From: JAVWHP01 sp036639955
Lineage (GTDB): Bacteria; Bacillota_I; Bacilli_A; Erysipelotrichales; Erysipelotrichaceae
Length of the DNA stretch: 64,000 nucleotides
Reading direction: 5' to 3'
Assembly (NCBI GenBank): GCA_036639955.1
Contig: JAVWHP010000001.1
Span: 62,001-126,000, forward strand
The position numbers and the translations under genes are program-made. This document shows positions 1 through 8,715 of the stretch, piece after piece; position 1 is the stretch's first letter, and the number at the start of each line of letters is the position of its first letter. The notes under the pieces were generated by a model, which was not told the origin of the DNA, searched no databases, and was given only the letters and a program-made list of their open reading frames with translations.

Positions 1-1319
1 CCTACTATAATTTCTTCAAATCCTAAGTTAAGTTCTTGGAATACTTGGATTCCTCCTTCTTGAGCTATTTGAGTAATTCCTTTTAGGAATTGTTTTCTTT
101 TCATAGTATCTACTTGGGTAATTCTTGCAAAGAATTCTGGAGCAAAGGTTGGTATTGGTTTAAATTCAAATTGATTATCAGAATTACATAATGTATCTCC
201 AATTGAAAAAATACCTGGATCGAATACTCCTATTACATCTCCAGCATAGGCTTCTTCTACTATTTCACGATCATCAGCCATAAATTGTTGTGGTTGTGAT
301 AATTTAATTTTCTTTTTACCTTGAATGTGCATTACTTCCATTCCTTTAGTAAACTTACCTGATACAATACGCATAAAAGCAATTCTATCACGATGTGCTT
401 TATTCATATTTGCTTGAATTTTAAATACAAAGGCACTGAATTCATCTGTTGTTGGCTCTATTAATCCAATACTTGAATCTCTTGGTAATGGTGATGTTGA
501 TAATGATAGGAAATGCTTAAGGAAAGGTTCTACTCCAAAGTTAGTTAAAGCTGAACCAAAGAATACAGGTGTAAGTTCTCCTGTTTTAACTTCTTCATAA
601 TTATATTCATGTGATGCTCCATCTAGAAGTTCACAGTCTTCTATTAATTTATCGTGGAATTCTGATCCTAATAATTCTTTTATTATGGTATCATCTAGGG
701 TACCTTCAGTTTTAGTTACTTGTTTACTTCCGTGATCTCCACCTTTATAGGCTAGAACTAGTTTATTATCACGTTCGTAAACACCTTTAAAGTCTTTTCC
801 TGAACCGATTGGCCAATTCATAGGATAAGTTTTAATACCTAGGTCAGCTTCAATACCTTCTAATAGTTCATATGGGTCCTTAGCAAAACGATCCATCTTA
901 TTAATAAAAGTAAAGATAGGTATTTTACGTAGGACACAAACATTAAATAATTTTTTAGTTTGAGGTTCTACTCCTTTACCAGCGTCTATTACCATAACTG
1001 CACAATCAGCAGCCATTAAAGTACGATAAGTATCTTCACAGAAATCTTTATGTCCAGGAGTATCTAGAATGTTAATACAAAAACCATCATAATTAAATTG
1101 TAGAACAGATGAAGTTACAGATATACCTCTTTGTTTTTCGATTTCCATCCAATCTGATACAGCATGTTTGTTAGAACGACGTCCTTTTACTGTTCCAGCT
1201 GATTGAATAGCTTTACCATATAATAAAAATTTCTCTGTTAATGTTGTTTTACCAGCATCTGGATGAGATATAATTGCAAAGGTTCTTCTTTTACTAATTT
1301 CTTTTGTTAAGTTATCCAT
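1..1319 (-). CDS. prfC: peptide chain release factor 3, 3' end outside window
   Basis: Translational GTPase that recycles RF1/RF2 from the ribosome after termination. The reverse strand reads through from an ATG at 1319 to the window edge (about 439 codons), so the C-terminus is missing. The protein opens MDNLTKEISKRRTFAIISHP followed by DAGKTTLTEK, the G1 loop of RF3; DTPGHKDF (G3) and NKMD (G4) follow. This set, with the SHPDAGKTTLTEK spelling, separates RF3 from EF-G and TypA. A GGAGG Shine-Dalgarno lies just upstream of the ATG. It is monocistronic as far as can be seen, and reads away from the collagen-like gene fragment, whose terminator lies between them. Confidence 0.93.
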   Translation of the reverse strand, partial: MDNLTKEISKRRTFAIISHPDAGKTTLTEKFLLYGKAIQSAGTVKGRRSNKHAVSDWMEIEKQRGISVTSSVLQFNYDGFCINILDTPGHKDFCEDTYRTLMAADCAVMVIDAGKGVEPQTKKLFNVCVLRKIPIFTFINKMDRFAKDPYELLEGIEADLGIKTYPMNWPIGSGKDFKGVYERDNKLVLAYKGGDHGSKQVTKTEGTLDDTIIKELLGSEFHDKLIEDCELLDGASHEYNYEEVKTGELTPVFFGSALTNFGVEPFLKHFLSLSTSPLPRDSSIGLIEPTTDEFSAFVFKIQANMNKAHRDRIAFMRIVSGKFTKGMEVMHIQGKKKIKLSQPQQFMADDREIVEEAYAGDVIGVFDPGIFSIGDTLCNSDNQFEFKPIPTFAPEFFARITQVDTMKRKQFLKGITQIAQEGGIQVFQELNLGFEEIIV

Positions 1320-1347
1320 AATAATCCTCCATTCATAAGCGTTTATT

Positions 1348-1376
1348 ATTATAACATTAACATGTATAAATATCTA
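1348..1376 (-). promoter_or_regulatory. probable prfC promoter
   Basis: On the minus strand a TATAAT -10 (1348-1353) lies about 30 bases upstream of the prfC start, with a weak TAGATA -35 at 1371-1376 (17-bp spacing). Only the -10 is convincing. Confidence 0.4.
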
Positions 1377-1392
1377 TAATTTATCACTAAAT

Positions 1393-1417
1393 AAAAAAAG
1401 CACAGTAAACTGTGCTT
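1393..1417 (-). terminator. terminator of collagen-like gene fragment
   Basis: Minus-strand hairpin AAGCACAG-TTTA-CTGTGCTT followed by a T-run. It overlaps the stop codon of the collagen-like C-terminal fragment. Confidence 0.8.
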
Positions 1418-1993
1418 ACTCCATACAAATTCCAGCACTAGCAAATCCTTCAATATTAATATTAGTAGCGCTGGAATTTGCTGCTATACTAAATACTAAT
1501 AGGATTCGATCCATTGGGTTTAGTGTAATATTTAAATTATTTGCTATACCCATGCAGTTTGTGCCTTTTTGTATGATTCCGGTTAATGCTGGTGTTAGGT
1601 TTAGTACTGATGTTGGTGCTAATGTAAATACATTATTTGCATTAGCAATGTATATTGCTGCTTCTATAATTGCTACTGTATTGCTTAGGTTAGCATTACA
1701 TGTACTTGAGAAGTATGCACTTATGCTTGTTATTTTAGCTGTTCTTGGTATGCTGAATGCCATATTTACTGCACATCCGCATCCTTGGTTCATATCTATT
1801 TGTTGTCCTACTGTTGGGATTCCTTTACAGCTATTTCCAAAGCCTAAAAATGCGTTGGTGTCATCACAATCTTTTGTTGATAATTTAATTGGCATGCCAC
1901 TTGCGAATGGAACAATAATTGTAGAACCAACTGGACCCATTGGTCCTACTGGTCCTGTCGCACCTGCTGGTCCCATTGCTCCAGTAGAGCAAT
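1416..1993 (-). pseudogene. 3' half of interrupted collagen-like exosporium protein gene (BclA/BclB-type C-terminal domain)
   Basis: This open stretch begins inside Gly-X-Y repeats (GAMGPAGATGPVGPMGPVGS) and continues into a hydrophobic, Cys-containing globular domain of about 165 residues (for example GFGNSCKGIPTVG and NQGCGCAVNMAF) that resembles the C-terminal domain of clostridial/bacillar BclA/BclB exosporium glycoproteins. It has no start codon with a ribosome site: the Gly-X-Y frame runs upstream to a TAA next to the inverted repeat at 1996-2008. The matching 5' half lies at 9335-10138 on the same strand, so I read it as one gene split by the 7.3 kb insertion. An ATG at 1976 lies inside the repeat and is unlikely to be a true start. 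Confidence 0.75.
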
Positions 1994-1995
1994 GT

Positions 1996-2008
1996 ATTTA
2001 TGCCAAAC
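1996..2008. repeat. left terminal inverted repeat of the element
   Basis: ATTTATGCCAAAC, a perfect inverted copy of 9322-9334. It sits exactly where the collagen-like reading frame ends. Confidence 0.85.
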
Positions 2009-2110
2009 TTTGCTATAAACATTATGCGACTGGTCTATCGAGTACAATTTCATGAGTAATAGCCTTAGGCTTTCAGTTTCTTTTAACTGCTCTTGATTTG
2101 TTTCAATAAA

Positions 2111-3733
2111 CTAAATCACTCGCATATACGTATCAGCAAAGTTGAATTTAATTGTAATGTGTTTGTCCTCATGTACATATATCTTGTCAATAAGACAAAC
2201 CAGCAAATTACGGTCTAACTCCTTCACATTCTTAAATTTCAGAAATGTTTTGAATAACGGATTATCATTCTTAACACCTTTTTCTAAAAAACCAATTTCT
2301 TCTTGTATCTTTTTAATTGAATTACTTGCACGCTCTACATCTGTTTCTAGCTTAGTTTTCATACGGCGATACATTTCTTGTGTTATATCATCAGTTTTCC
2401 AATCCATATATAGAGAGTCAAGTACAGTGTTTGATTTTGCTAAATCCATCTGTTTTGTCCGTAATGCTTTTTCTAATCTATCAGATTTTGTGTTAAAATC
2501 TGGTAGTTTGTTCATTTCTTCAATTATTTGGTTTATGTTTTCTACAAGGTCAATTTGTTTCTGTATAGCGATTAAGACTGCCTCACGTAATACATCTTCA
2601 CGTATGGAATGTGTTGAACACGCAGTTGAGGATTTATCCCTGTTTGTTCTACAAACATAATAATTCTTTCCTTTAGCATTCGTCCGCATCATTGCTTGCC
2701 CACAATCCGCACATTTTAGAAATCCAGCGAATAGCGTTATCTTAGAAGTCTTTGGTGAAACTCTTGTATCACGTTTTTGTAAGCCTTGTGCTTTGTTAAA
2801 AGTTTCCTTGTCTATAATTGCCTCATGTGTATTCTCAACGATATACCATTCTTCTTTTGGTACACAGATAGCATCATGAACTTTATAACTTTTTAATCGC
2901 TGTCTACCTTGTACCATGTTTCCAATATACATTTCATTGGATAAAATCATAGATACTGTTCTATTAGACCACATACCATCATTATTTGTTACCCTGCAAT
3001 GATACTTTAATCCTTGACTTTGTTTATAAGAAGTAGGATTTAGAATACCCAATGCGTTTAACTTTTTTGTTATGGCGTGTTTACTCATACCCTCATCTGC
3101 AAACCAACGAAATATGCTTCTAACATTTTCAGAGGCTTCATCATCAATCACAAGACAATTCTTGTCCTCTGGTGACTTAGCATAACCATAAGGTGCAAAT
3201 GCACCAATAAATTCACCACGGCTACGTTTCATATTAAATACTCCACGTATCTTTTGAGAAGTCTGTCTACAAAAATCATCATTGATTACATTTTGAATAG
3301 GTACGGCGATTGAGTTCATTGCGTCTGGGTTCTTGTGACTATCTAGTGCAGGTAATGATAGGGAAATGAAACGCACATTCAACTGTACGAATAATTGTTC
3401 CATATACATACCAGCCTCAAGATAATTTCTTGATAGACGAGATGGGTCACGGACAATAACACAATTGACTTTTTTTGCTCTTACATCACTTAACATTCTT
3501 TGTAAATTTTCACGGTTACTATCCGTACCAGTGTAACCATCATCAATATAAGTATCAACGATTTCAAACATACCATCAAAGTTTTCCATAAAAGTATTTA
3601 ATTCTTTTAATTGATTGTCGACACTTACACTAACATCATTTCCATCTTCTCTTGATAAGCGAATATAAAGAGCGATATACCAAATAATTGAAGTAGTTTT
3701 GCTAGAGGTTTCTGACTTTCTAATTCTTGCCAT
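2111..3733 (-). CDS. large serine recombinase (TndX/TnpX type)
   Basis: Site-specific recombinase that probably excises and integrates the surrounding element. The N-terminal resolvase domain (residues 15-165) has the catalytic Ser27 in YIRLSRED and the Arg-rich DPSRLSRNYLEAG helix. A Recombinase domain follows (PYGYAKSPEDKN, DEASENVRSIFRWFADEG), then a zinc ribbon near residue 340 (CADCGQ with a paired YYVC and later Cys) and a C-terminal coiled-coil segment (SDRLEKALRTKQMDLAKSN). At 540 aa it matches the usual length for TndX/TnpX. It lies about 100 bp inside the left inverted repeat, the usual place for such enzymes. AAGGT precedes the ATG. The gene looks intact, so the element may still be mobile. 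Confidence 0.93.
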   Translation of the reverse strand: MARIRKSETSSKTTSIIWYIALYIRLSREDGNDVSVSVDNQLKELNTFMENFDGMFEIVDTYIDDGYTGTDSNRENLQRMLSDVRAKKVNCVIVRDPSRLSRNYLEAGMYMEQLFVQLNVRFISLSLPALDSHKNPDAMNSIAVPIQNVINDDFCRQTSQKIRGVFNMKRSRGEFIGAFAPYGYAKSPEDKNCLVIDDEASENVRSIFRWFADEGMSKHAITKKLNALGILNPTSYKQSQGLKYHCRVTNNDGMWSNRTVSMILSNEMYIGNMVQGRQRLKSYKVHDAICVPKEEWYIVENTHEAIIDKETFNKAQGLQKRDTRVSPKTSKITLFAGFLKCADCGQAMMRTNAKGKNYYVCRTNRDKSSTACSTHSIREDVLREAVLIAIQKQIDLVENINQIIEEMNKLPDFNTKSDRLEKALRTKQMDLAKSNTVLDSLYMDWKTDDITQEMYRRMKTKLETDVERASNSIKKIQEEIGFLEKGVKNDNPLFKTFLKFKNVKELDRNLLVCLIDKIYVHEDKHITIKFNFADTYMRVI

Positions 3734-3779
3734 ATTAAGTTACCTTAACCATCTATAATCACAATATAATTCACCATAT

Positions 3780-4049
3780 TTAGCATGATAAATCACTTGT
3801 TTTAAAGGCTTTTAGATAACTTTTTATCTGGTTGTCAATGCTCTTTTCACTGTCAGAAAACTCTATTTGTACAATCGTATTCACGCATTTTATTATATAA
3901 GGATTTTTAACATCATTTATGAATTTTTCAAGTCTTTCTGTTATATCTTTATTGGTATCAATGTCAATTTTATTCACATCCACCAATGCGTCATGCTTAA
4001 TATCTTCATAAAGTATTTTTTGTAATTGTTTCAAAATATCTTTTTCCAT
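3780..4049 (-). CDS. small acidic helical protein of unknown function, element-borne
   Basis: An 89-aa protein rich in Lys, Asp, Glu and Ile, predicted mostly helical, with no signal peptide and no motif I recognise. A strong AGGAGG lies upstream of its ATG. It ends 46 bp before the recombinase start on the same strand, so the two are probably co-transcribed. By position, between the decayed orf8 and the recombinase, it stands where Tn916-type elements keep excision accessory genes, but it shows no similarity I can name to Xis. It could be a directionality factor; that is inference from position only. Confidence 0.55.
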   Translation of the reverse strand: MEKDILKQLQKILYEDIKHDALVDVNKIDIDTNKDITERLEKFINDVKNPYIIKCVNTIVQIEFSDSEKSIDNQIKSYLKAFKTSDLSC

Positions 4050-4459
4050 AAACTCAAGCCTCCTTTTCTAATATATGCAATTATTTCATTTGTGCTATTT
4101 ACTTAACTTTTTATAAACAGATAAACGGATTTAGCAAGCTTCACTGGAATTTCACCATTCCCAACCAAGGAAACTATTATTGAGGTGTATCATTATACAA
4201 GTATATAAGTCATGGCAACGACCTTTCTACAAGTCGCTCTCGGATCACTGATGTGGGTCGCTCACTTCTTTTAAAAAGGGCATGGCGCATTAGTCCGCTT
4301 GCTCGTTATATATTTAATGTATTTATCTGTTCTATTCAATTTTCAAAGAACTCTGCTTTATCAGCCTATGAGAACATATTACAATTTCAATATGTTCTCA
4401 TAAATGCCAAAACTATTAAGTAGCGCATGAATGCTAAGAAAAACACTCTACCCTCTTAT
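4050..4459. other. non-coding stretch of the element, possibly structured
   Basis: No credible gene. Bases 4110-4330 are visibly richer in G and C than their surroundings and contain several short self-complementary blocks (around CGACCTTTC, CTCTCGGATCACTGATG, GTGGGTCGCTCAC and GGCATGGCGCATTAG). The layout resembles the non-coding region between orf8 and the recombination genes of Tn916-type elements. Origin-of-transfer remnant, structured RNA and regulatory leader are all possible. Confidence 0.4.
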
Positions 4460-4698
4460 TTATTTCACTTCTACTTCAAAATTTAAAATCATCTGCATTA
4501 GCGCCTCTCGTATTCTACCTTTCAGCTCCATATCTACTACAGTATATACATTTCCATATTCATCATATAGAGAACATAAACTTGCTTCGATATATAGCCA
4601 TCATAGTTATATAATAATCTTGAAATTGCATTTTCATATCCATCTAAGGCAGACGATATTTGCTGGAATGATGGTAAGGGGTGTACGTATTCTTTCAT
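4460..4698 (-). pseudogene. decayed Tn916 orf8-like gene, frameshifted
   Basis: From the ATG at 4698 (AGGAG upstream) the protein begins MKEYVHPLPSFQQISSALDG and reaches YDGYI, then leaves frame. In another frame it resumes as SLYDEYGNVYTVVDMELKGR and ends LNFEVEVK. Joined, this is the full length of the small Tn916-type Orf8 helix-turn-helix protein, whose family typically has YDGYI followed by YDEYGN and a DxxLKGRI block. One lost or gained base near codon 38 explains the break. It follows the orf7-like pseudogene by 15 bp, the order seen in Tn916. Confidence 0.7.
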
Positions 4699-4712
4699 TT
4701 CCTTATTCTCCT

Positions 4713-5116
4713 TTAAACTTTTTCTAAATTTTCTAATGATTGCTTTCTGTTTTTAATGTAGCAACTCTTCTTATATTCAAATACTTCGCAATTTCAGCGT
4801 CGTTCATTTCAAGAAAGTAAAACATCAGTAAGATATTTCTTTTTTTCATAGGTAACCGTTCTAAGCTTTTAAAAAGTTGTTTGTCTAGCACTTGTATCTC
4901 TGTATCACAAATACGGAAAATATTTTTATCTATGTAATACTCGTCATACTTCGCTAGTTTATCAATCATTAAGTCTGGTAAATCACAAAACGGTATTTCC
5001 TTCCTAGAACGTCTTGCTAATTCTTTTTCATAATTCTTGACAGTCGCTTTTACTACACGTTTTGCTAGACAATCAAATTAATATTGGATTGTCTTTTGAA
5101 AATCTGATGGTTTCAT
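4713..5116 (-). pseudogene. decayed Tn916 orf7-like sigma-70 family factor (nonsense plus frameshift)
   Basis: Starting at the ATG at 5116 the protein reads MKPSDFQKTIQY, hits TAA at codon 13, then continues in frame as FDCLAKRVVKATVKNYEKEL through a region-4-like segment (SLERLPMKKRNILLMFYFLE, NDAEIAKYLNI). After that a one-base shift is needed to reach the expected tail (YIKNRKQSLENLEKV, stop at 4713). Tn916 Orf7 proteins have this layout and size and regulate transfer genes. The premature TAA probably replaces a glutamine codon. Two independent lesions make this a pseudogene; the 78-codon open stretch at 4733-4969 is only its middle. Confidence 0.75.
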
Positions 5117-5527
5117 ATCGAACCCCCTTTCTAAGATAGATAGAAAGGGAAGTATCCCTTTCCACACCATATCTCAACTGGAAAGGGCGATTTGTTAAGC
5201 ATTTTGTAAAAAAAATAAAAAAAGTTTTGTAACGAAAAAAAAGACCAAATACAAACCTATAAAAAATAGGCTCATATTCGGTCGTTGCACATCTCATATT
5301 GAAATGCCTCAATGCAAAGATTTCTTTATTCTTTGTTATACTTCTTTGTACTGCAATCCCCATCATATAGTGGTAGAAGATAATCCTACTGCATATAATG
5401 AAAGTCCTACCCCCCCTATTTATCTCTTATATTGAATAGATAAAGTCTATTACGCTTTATACTACTATAAATTTTTATTATTTTGTTAATATTCTATAAA
5501 ACGTTTCTATACAGCTTTTTTTAACGT
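5117..5527. other. intergenic region of the element
   Basis: No credible gene. It contains the perfect hairpin GAAAGGGA-AGTA-TCCCTTTC near 5144-5163 and long A/T homopolymer runs. It marks the boundary between the Tn916-like module and the bacteriocin cargo, and should hold the terminator of the bacteriocin operon, though no strong one stands out. Confidence 0.4.
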
Positions 5528-6163
5528 CTATAGCTTCACTATTCTATCACAACTTTTTGCAACTATAGGATCATGTGTTACAATGATTAGAGTTTTTCCT
5601 GCCTTACACATGTCATGCAAAATTGCTAGTATTTCATCACGATTCTCACTATCTAGTGAACCTGTTGGTTCATCAGCAAGGATAATACTACTTGGTTTTA
5701 AAAGAAGCCTAGCAATAGAAACTCTCTGTTGTTCTCCACCCGATATTGTATATATTCTCTTTTTTTCATATCCTTTTAATCCGACTTTTTCAAGTGCTAA
5801 TGCGATATTACTCCTTTTCTCATTTATGTTCATCTTTACATATTTTAAAGCGAGAATCAAATTTTCTTCTACAGTAAAATTTTCAACTAATGCAAAATTT
5901 TGAAATAAATAAGATATTTTTTCTCGAATGATTTTACTCGATTTTGCAGTATTAATTTTTGGAGCAGGTTTACCCTCTATTAAATACTCACCGCAATCAA
6001 TTGAATCGATTAGTCCTAGAGCATTTAAGAGTGTCGTTTTACCACATCCACTAGTACCTGTAAATGCAACACTTTCTCCTTCTTTGATTGTAATACTGAA
6101 GTTATCAAAAATCACTTTGTCCCCAAACCTTTTACTAAAATTCTTGAGTTCTATTATATCCAT
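5528..6163 (-). CDS. ABC transporter ATPase of lactococcin-972-type bacteriocin system
   Basis: Nucleotide-binding subunit that would power the membrane partner upstream. Walker A GTSGCGKT is at residues 36-43, the Q-loop at YLFQNFALV, the signature ISGGEQQRVSIARLLL near 140, Walker B IILADEPTGSLD, and the H-loop IIVTHD. At 211 aa it is a single MacB/LolD-type ATPase. It begins one base after the stop of the permease gene (AGGAGAAG ribosome site inside the permease end), so the two are translationally linked. Lactococcin-972 clusters typically consist of bacteriocin, a large 7-TM protein and an ATPase in this order; whether the pair exports the peptide, protects the producer, or both is not settled by sequence. 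Confidence 0.92.
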   Translation of the reverse strand: MDIIELKNFSKRFGDKVIFDNFSITIKEGESVAFTGTSGCGKTTLLNALGLIDSIDCGEYLIEGKPAPKINTAKSSKIIREKISYLFQNFALVENFTVEENLILALKYVKMNINEKRSNIALALEKVGLKGYEKKRIYTISGGEQQRVSIARLLLKPSSIILADEPTGSLDSENRDEILAILHDMCKAGKTLIIVTHDPIVAKSCDRIVKL

Positions 6164-6164
6164 T

Positions 6165-8327
6165 TTATTCTTCTCCTTTTAACGCTGTACTTAGCGACCT
6201 AGTATCATGTCTTCTAACTAAACCATATATGATAAGCATATCAATCAATACTAATATGATGTAAAACAATATAGACACTAAGTTTCTTGATAAAACCATT
6301 AACTCTAATAAGCAAAACACATATATACTTATAAAATAGAAAATTTCATTCTTATATCGTTCACTAAATGAATGTCCCAATAGTCTGCTGACGAGTACCA
6401 TTTGCTTTTTTGATACCAGGATAATTAACGATATATAATATGATGCTAGCACACTAATCAGTAGCGCTAGAATGATAATACCAAACCACACTAGTGTACT
6501 AGATTGTGAGATAGATATTTGCTGTGCAAACCCTGAATTAAGCATGTTTGCAAATTCAAGACGATTATTTTCCAAACCATTATTAGCTATCGCATTATTT
6601 ATAGAATCTCTATTTTTAACAGAATCAAAAATCCTAACAGGATTTGTTATAGCATAGTTAGCAAGAAAGCTATTTTTTGTGTTTAAATATCTATTAGATT
6701 GACAAATAAATATTGGATCGCTAATATACCCGTTATCAATGTTTGCCCTTTCTAAATCTTCTGAAAATATTTTTTTGTTGTTATCATTATAATATTGAAT
6801 TGATATAGGCAATTCATCCCATTTTTCTGGTTTATCAATCAAATCAGAAAAATAGATGGCTATAACACGAGAATGTACTAAATCCTCTATGTTTTCACTT
6901 TTATATTTCATTGGAACTAGTATTGCCAAATCTTTTGAAAAGTAATCATCCAATGGTTTATCAAATTGATAGTCAATTCTCTTTAAGTAGTTTTCATTTA
7001 CTACTGAGAATATATATTCATCTTTTTCAAACGCACCAAGTTTTGCATAGTATTCTTTAGTTTCAGGTGCGTTTGGTTGGACTTCAAAAGTTGTAATGTA
7101 TTGTGCATCTGCTGTTTTCTCAAGTTCATTGAACATTGCAATCAATTTTAATCCTAAACTGTCCTCACCCGAAGACATATACTCCTGTAATTCATTGCCT
7201 ATGAAATCAAAATTTGCCAATGTTAAATAATTCGCTTGTTCTTCATAAGTTTCCTCCATACTTTTTTCATTAATATAACGCTGAACTTCTTGTGCCATAT
7301 ATGGTATTGCAAAGACTAACCCTGCAAACACTAAGAACTTTAATATATAACTGCTATACAAAGATATTTTAAAATTAAAAAATTTCTTAAGTATTTGTGA
7401 AACCTTTAATTGTCTTATTATAAATAACATAATAAGCGATATAGCTATTCCTATAAGCGTTACAGCAAGTTGATATATACATAGATTCAGAAAATATTGT
7501 ACATTAGCATGATGAATCAAAAATGATTGTAAACATATACTAATCGCTGTAAAAATAACTGGAATAATAATTATACTAGCATTCAACTCGCTCCATATCT
7601 TATGATTAGAATAACCCAATAATTTCATTACACCAATTTCTTTTAATTTTGTAATAGGATAGAATATATTTGTTAATGTAAATATAGCACCAACTACTAC
7701 TATCAAAATTAAAGTAATTAAATATGCAGTACCTGTGCTTGTACTGCTACCACTACTACTATCAAATAGTGTTGATTCATCCACCCCAGTGATTTCAGAA
7801 ATTTCAGTCTTGACTATATCTATATCTTTAAGATTTTTAAATTCAATTGTATATTCTCCATTAACAGTTAAACCACTGTTTAAAAATGCTTCTTCCATTG
7901 ACTTGACTATCATTTTTTGGTCACCAAACAAATCTCGGATAGTTCCTACTTGCTTGCTATTTCCTGTATCAAAAGTTGATATGATTTCATTTTCTTTTAC
8001 TGGAAATCTTCCTGAATATAAGTCGACGTTCGAACTTTTAAAATAATCATCAGTAAAAATTCCAGCCTTTTGAACCAATTGTTCATTATCTTCAATTACG
8101 TAATCTGTTCTAATTATACTAATATTATATTTGTCTTTTAAACTGTTAAATCCATTTAATAAATCTTCTTTTTTTGTAGAAGAAGAACCAATATGGAGTT
8201 CTATAGAATTTTCATTATTATTAAAATTAATCATATTATCGTTATCTACTACTTTTTGGTTAAAGCCATATGCACAACTCAAAAGTATTGAAATTAGACA
8301 AAGCAAAGAAATCATTACCTTTTTCAT
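6165..8327 (-). CDS. bacteriocin-associated integral membrane protein (lactococcin 972 group)
   Basis: A 720-aa FtsX/MacB-like permease. It has an N-terminal membrane anchor (residues 1-22), an extracytoplasmic domain, three clustered membrane segments at about 200-300, a further one near 330, a second large outside domain (about 350-590) and three C-terminal segments. This duplicated layout is typical of the bacteriocin-associated membrane protein found beside lactococcin-972-like genes. The outside domain has no cysteines or catalytic motif I recognise. It is preceded by AGGAGATATTTA. It lies between the bacteriocin gene and the ATPase on one transcript; its likely job is self-protection and/or export with the ATPase. 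Confidence 0.88.
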   Translation of the reverse strand: MKKVMISLLCLISILLSCAYGFNQKVVDNDNMINFNNNENSIELHIGSSSTKKEDLLNGFNSLKDKYNISIIRTDYVIEDNEQLVQKAGIFTDDYFKSSNVDLYSGRFPVKENEIISTFDTGNSKQVGTIRDLFGDQKMIVKSMEEAFLNSGLTVNGEYTIEFKNLKDIDIVKTEISEITGVDESTLFDSSSGSSTSTGTAYLITLILIVVVGAIFTLTNIFYPITKLKEIGVMKLLGYSNHKIWSELNASIIIIPVIFTAISICLQSFLIHHANVQYFLNLCIYQLAVTLIGIAISLIMLFIIRQLKVSQILKKFFNFKISLYSSYILKFLVFAGLVFAIPYMAQEVQRYINEKSMEETYEEQANYLTLANFDFIGNELQEYMSSGEDSLGLKLIAMFNELEKTADAQYITTFEVQPNAPETKEYYAKLGAFEKDEYIFSVVNENYLKRIDYQFDKPLDDYFSKDLAILVPMKYKSENIEDLVHSRVIAIYFSDLIDKPEKWDELPISIQYYNDNNKKIFSEDLERANIDNGYISDPIFICQSNRYLNTKNSFLANYAITNPVRIFDSVKNRDSINNAIANNGLENNRLEFANMLNSGFAQQISISQSSTLVWFGIIILALLISVLASYYISLIILVSKKQMVLVSRLLGHSFSERYKNEIFYFISIYVFCLLELMVLSRNLVSILFYIILVLIDMLIIYGLVRRHDTRSLSTALKGEE

Positions 8328-8355
8328 TAAATATCTCCTCCTAAAGTTTAACGAA

Positions 8356-8379
8356 AACGCACACTGTTTAGTGCACGTT
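8356..8379 (-). terminator. hairpin between bacteriocin and permease genes (likely attenuator)
   Basis: Minus-strand 10-bp stem AACGTGCACT / AGTGTGCGTT with two G-U pairs and an AAAC loop, followed by a short T-run. It would let the bacteriocin mRNA outnumber the transporter mRNA. Confidence 0.55.
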
Positions 8380-8393
8380 TTTTATACAAATAA

Positions 8394-8672
8394 TTATTCA
8401 ACTCCCCAATAGAAATTACAACCATTCCATACGCTGACGCGCGCTTTGGCCCAATTGCCACCAAAATCTCTGTCTGTATCTTTTTGTCCACCGCCACTGC
8501 TGATAACTGTAGCATTGTGTATTTTGTCTGGATGTAAATAGTCAGAATAAGAACCAGTAATACCAACCCCATAATTCCAAGTTCCTCCACCTTTAGAGAC
8601 AGCACTTACACTAACTACTCCAATTGTTAACGCAAAAATCACTGCATATATCATTATTACTTTCTTTTTCAT
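8394..8672 (-). CDS. lactococcin 972 family bacteriocin precursor
   Basis: A 92-aa secreted peptide. Residues 1-24 form a Sec signal peptide (MKKK, hydrophobic core, cleavage expected after SVSA), leaving about 68 residues. The mature part matches the lactococcin 972 pattern: GGGTWNYGVG, GSYSDYLHPDKIHNATV, then GGNWAKARVSVWNG and an aromatic FYWGVE end. Known members bind lipid II and block septum formation in related bacteria. Unlike lactococcin 972 itself it has one Cys (NGCNFYW). It is the first gene of the operon, directly downstream of a near-consensus promoter. Confidence is high because both partner genes follow. Confidence 0.9.
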   Translation of the reverse strand: MKKKVIMIYAVIFALTIGVVSVSAVSKGGGTWNYGVGITGSYSDYLHPDKIHNATVISSGGGQKDTDRDFGGNWAKARVSVWNGCNFYWGVE

Positions 8673-8683
8673 ATTATTCGCCT

Positions 8684-8701
8684 ACCATATCATAATATGG
8701 T
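8684..8701. promoter_or_regulatory. palindromic operator candidate in bacteriocin leader
   Basis: ACCATATCATAATATGGT: 7-bp arms around four bases, lying just downstream of the expected transcription start and upstream of the bacteriocin start codon. It could bind a repressor or form a leader hairpin. Confidence 0.45.
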
Positions 8702-8715
8702 TCCTTTATGATTAA

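Noticed and set aside
1552..2055. Plus-strand open frame across the left end of the element
   Set aside because: Antisense of the collagen-like C-domain, made open by its composition; it ends in element sequence.
4050..4459. CRISPR array or tRNA genes
   Set aside because: No regularly spaced repeats and no cloverleaf or T-arm consensus here or elsewhere in the window.
4431..4727. Plus-strand open frame opposite the orf8 remnant
   Set aside because: Shadow of the minus-strand pseudogene.
5073..5366. Open frame upstream of the orf7 remnant
   Set aside because: It covers the T-rich spacer and the hairpin, has an atypical composition (Phe/Arg-rich) and no ribosome site.
8348..8605. Overlapping open frame in the bacteriocin gene
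   Set aside because: Different frame of the lactococcin-972-like gene, no ribosome site and no signal.
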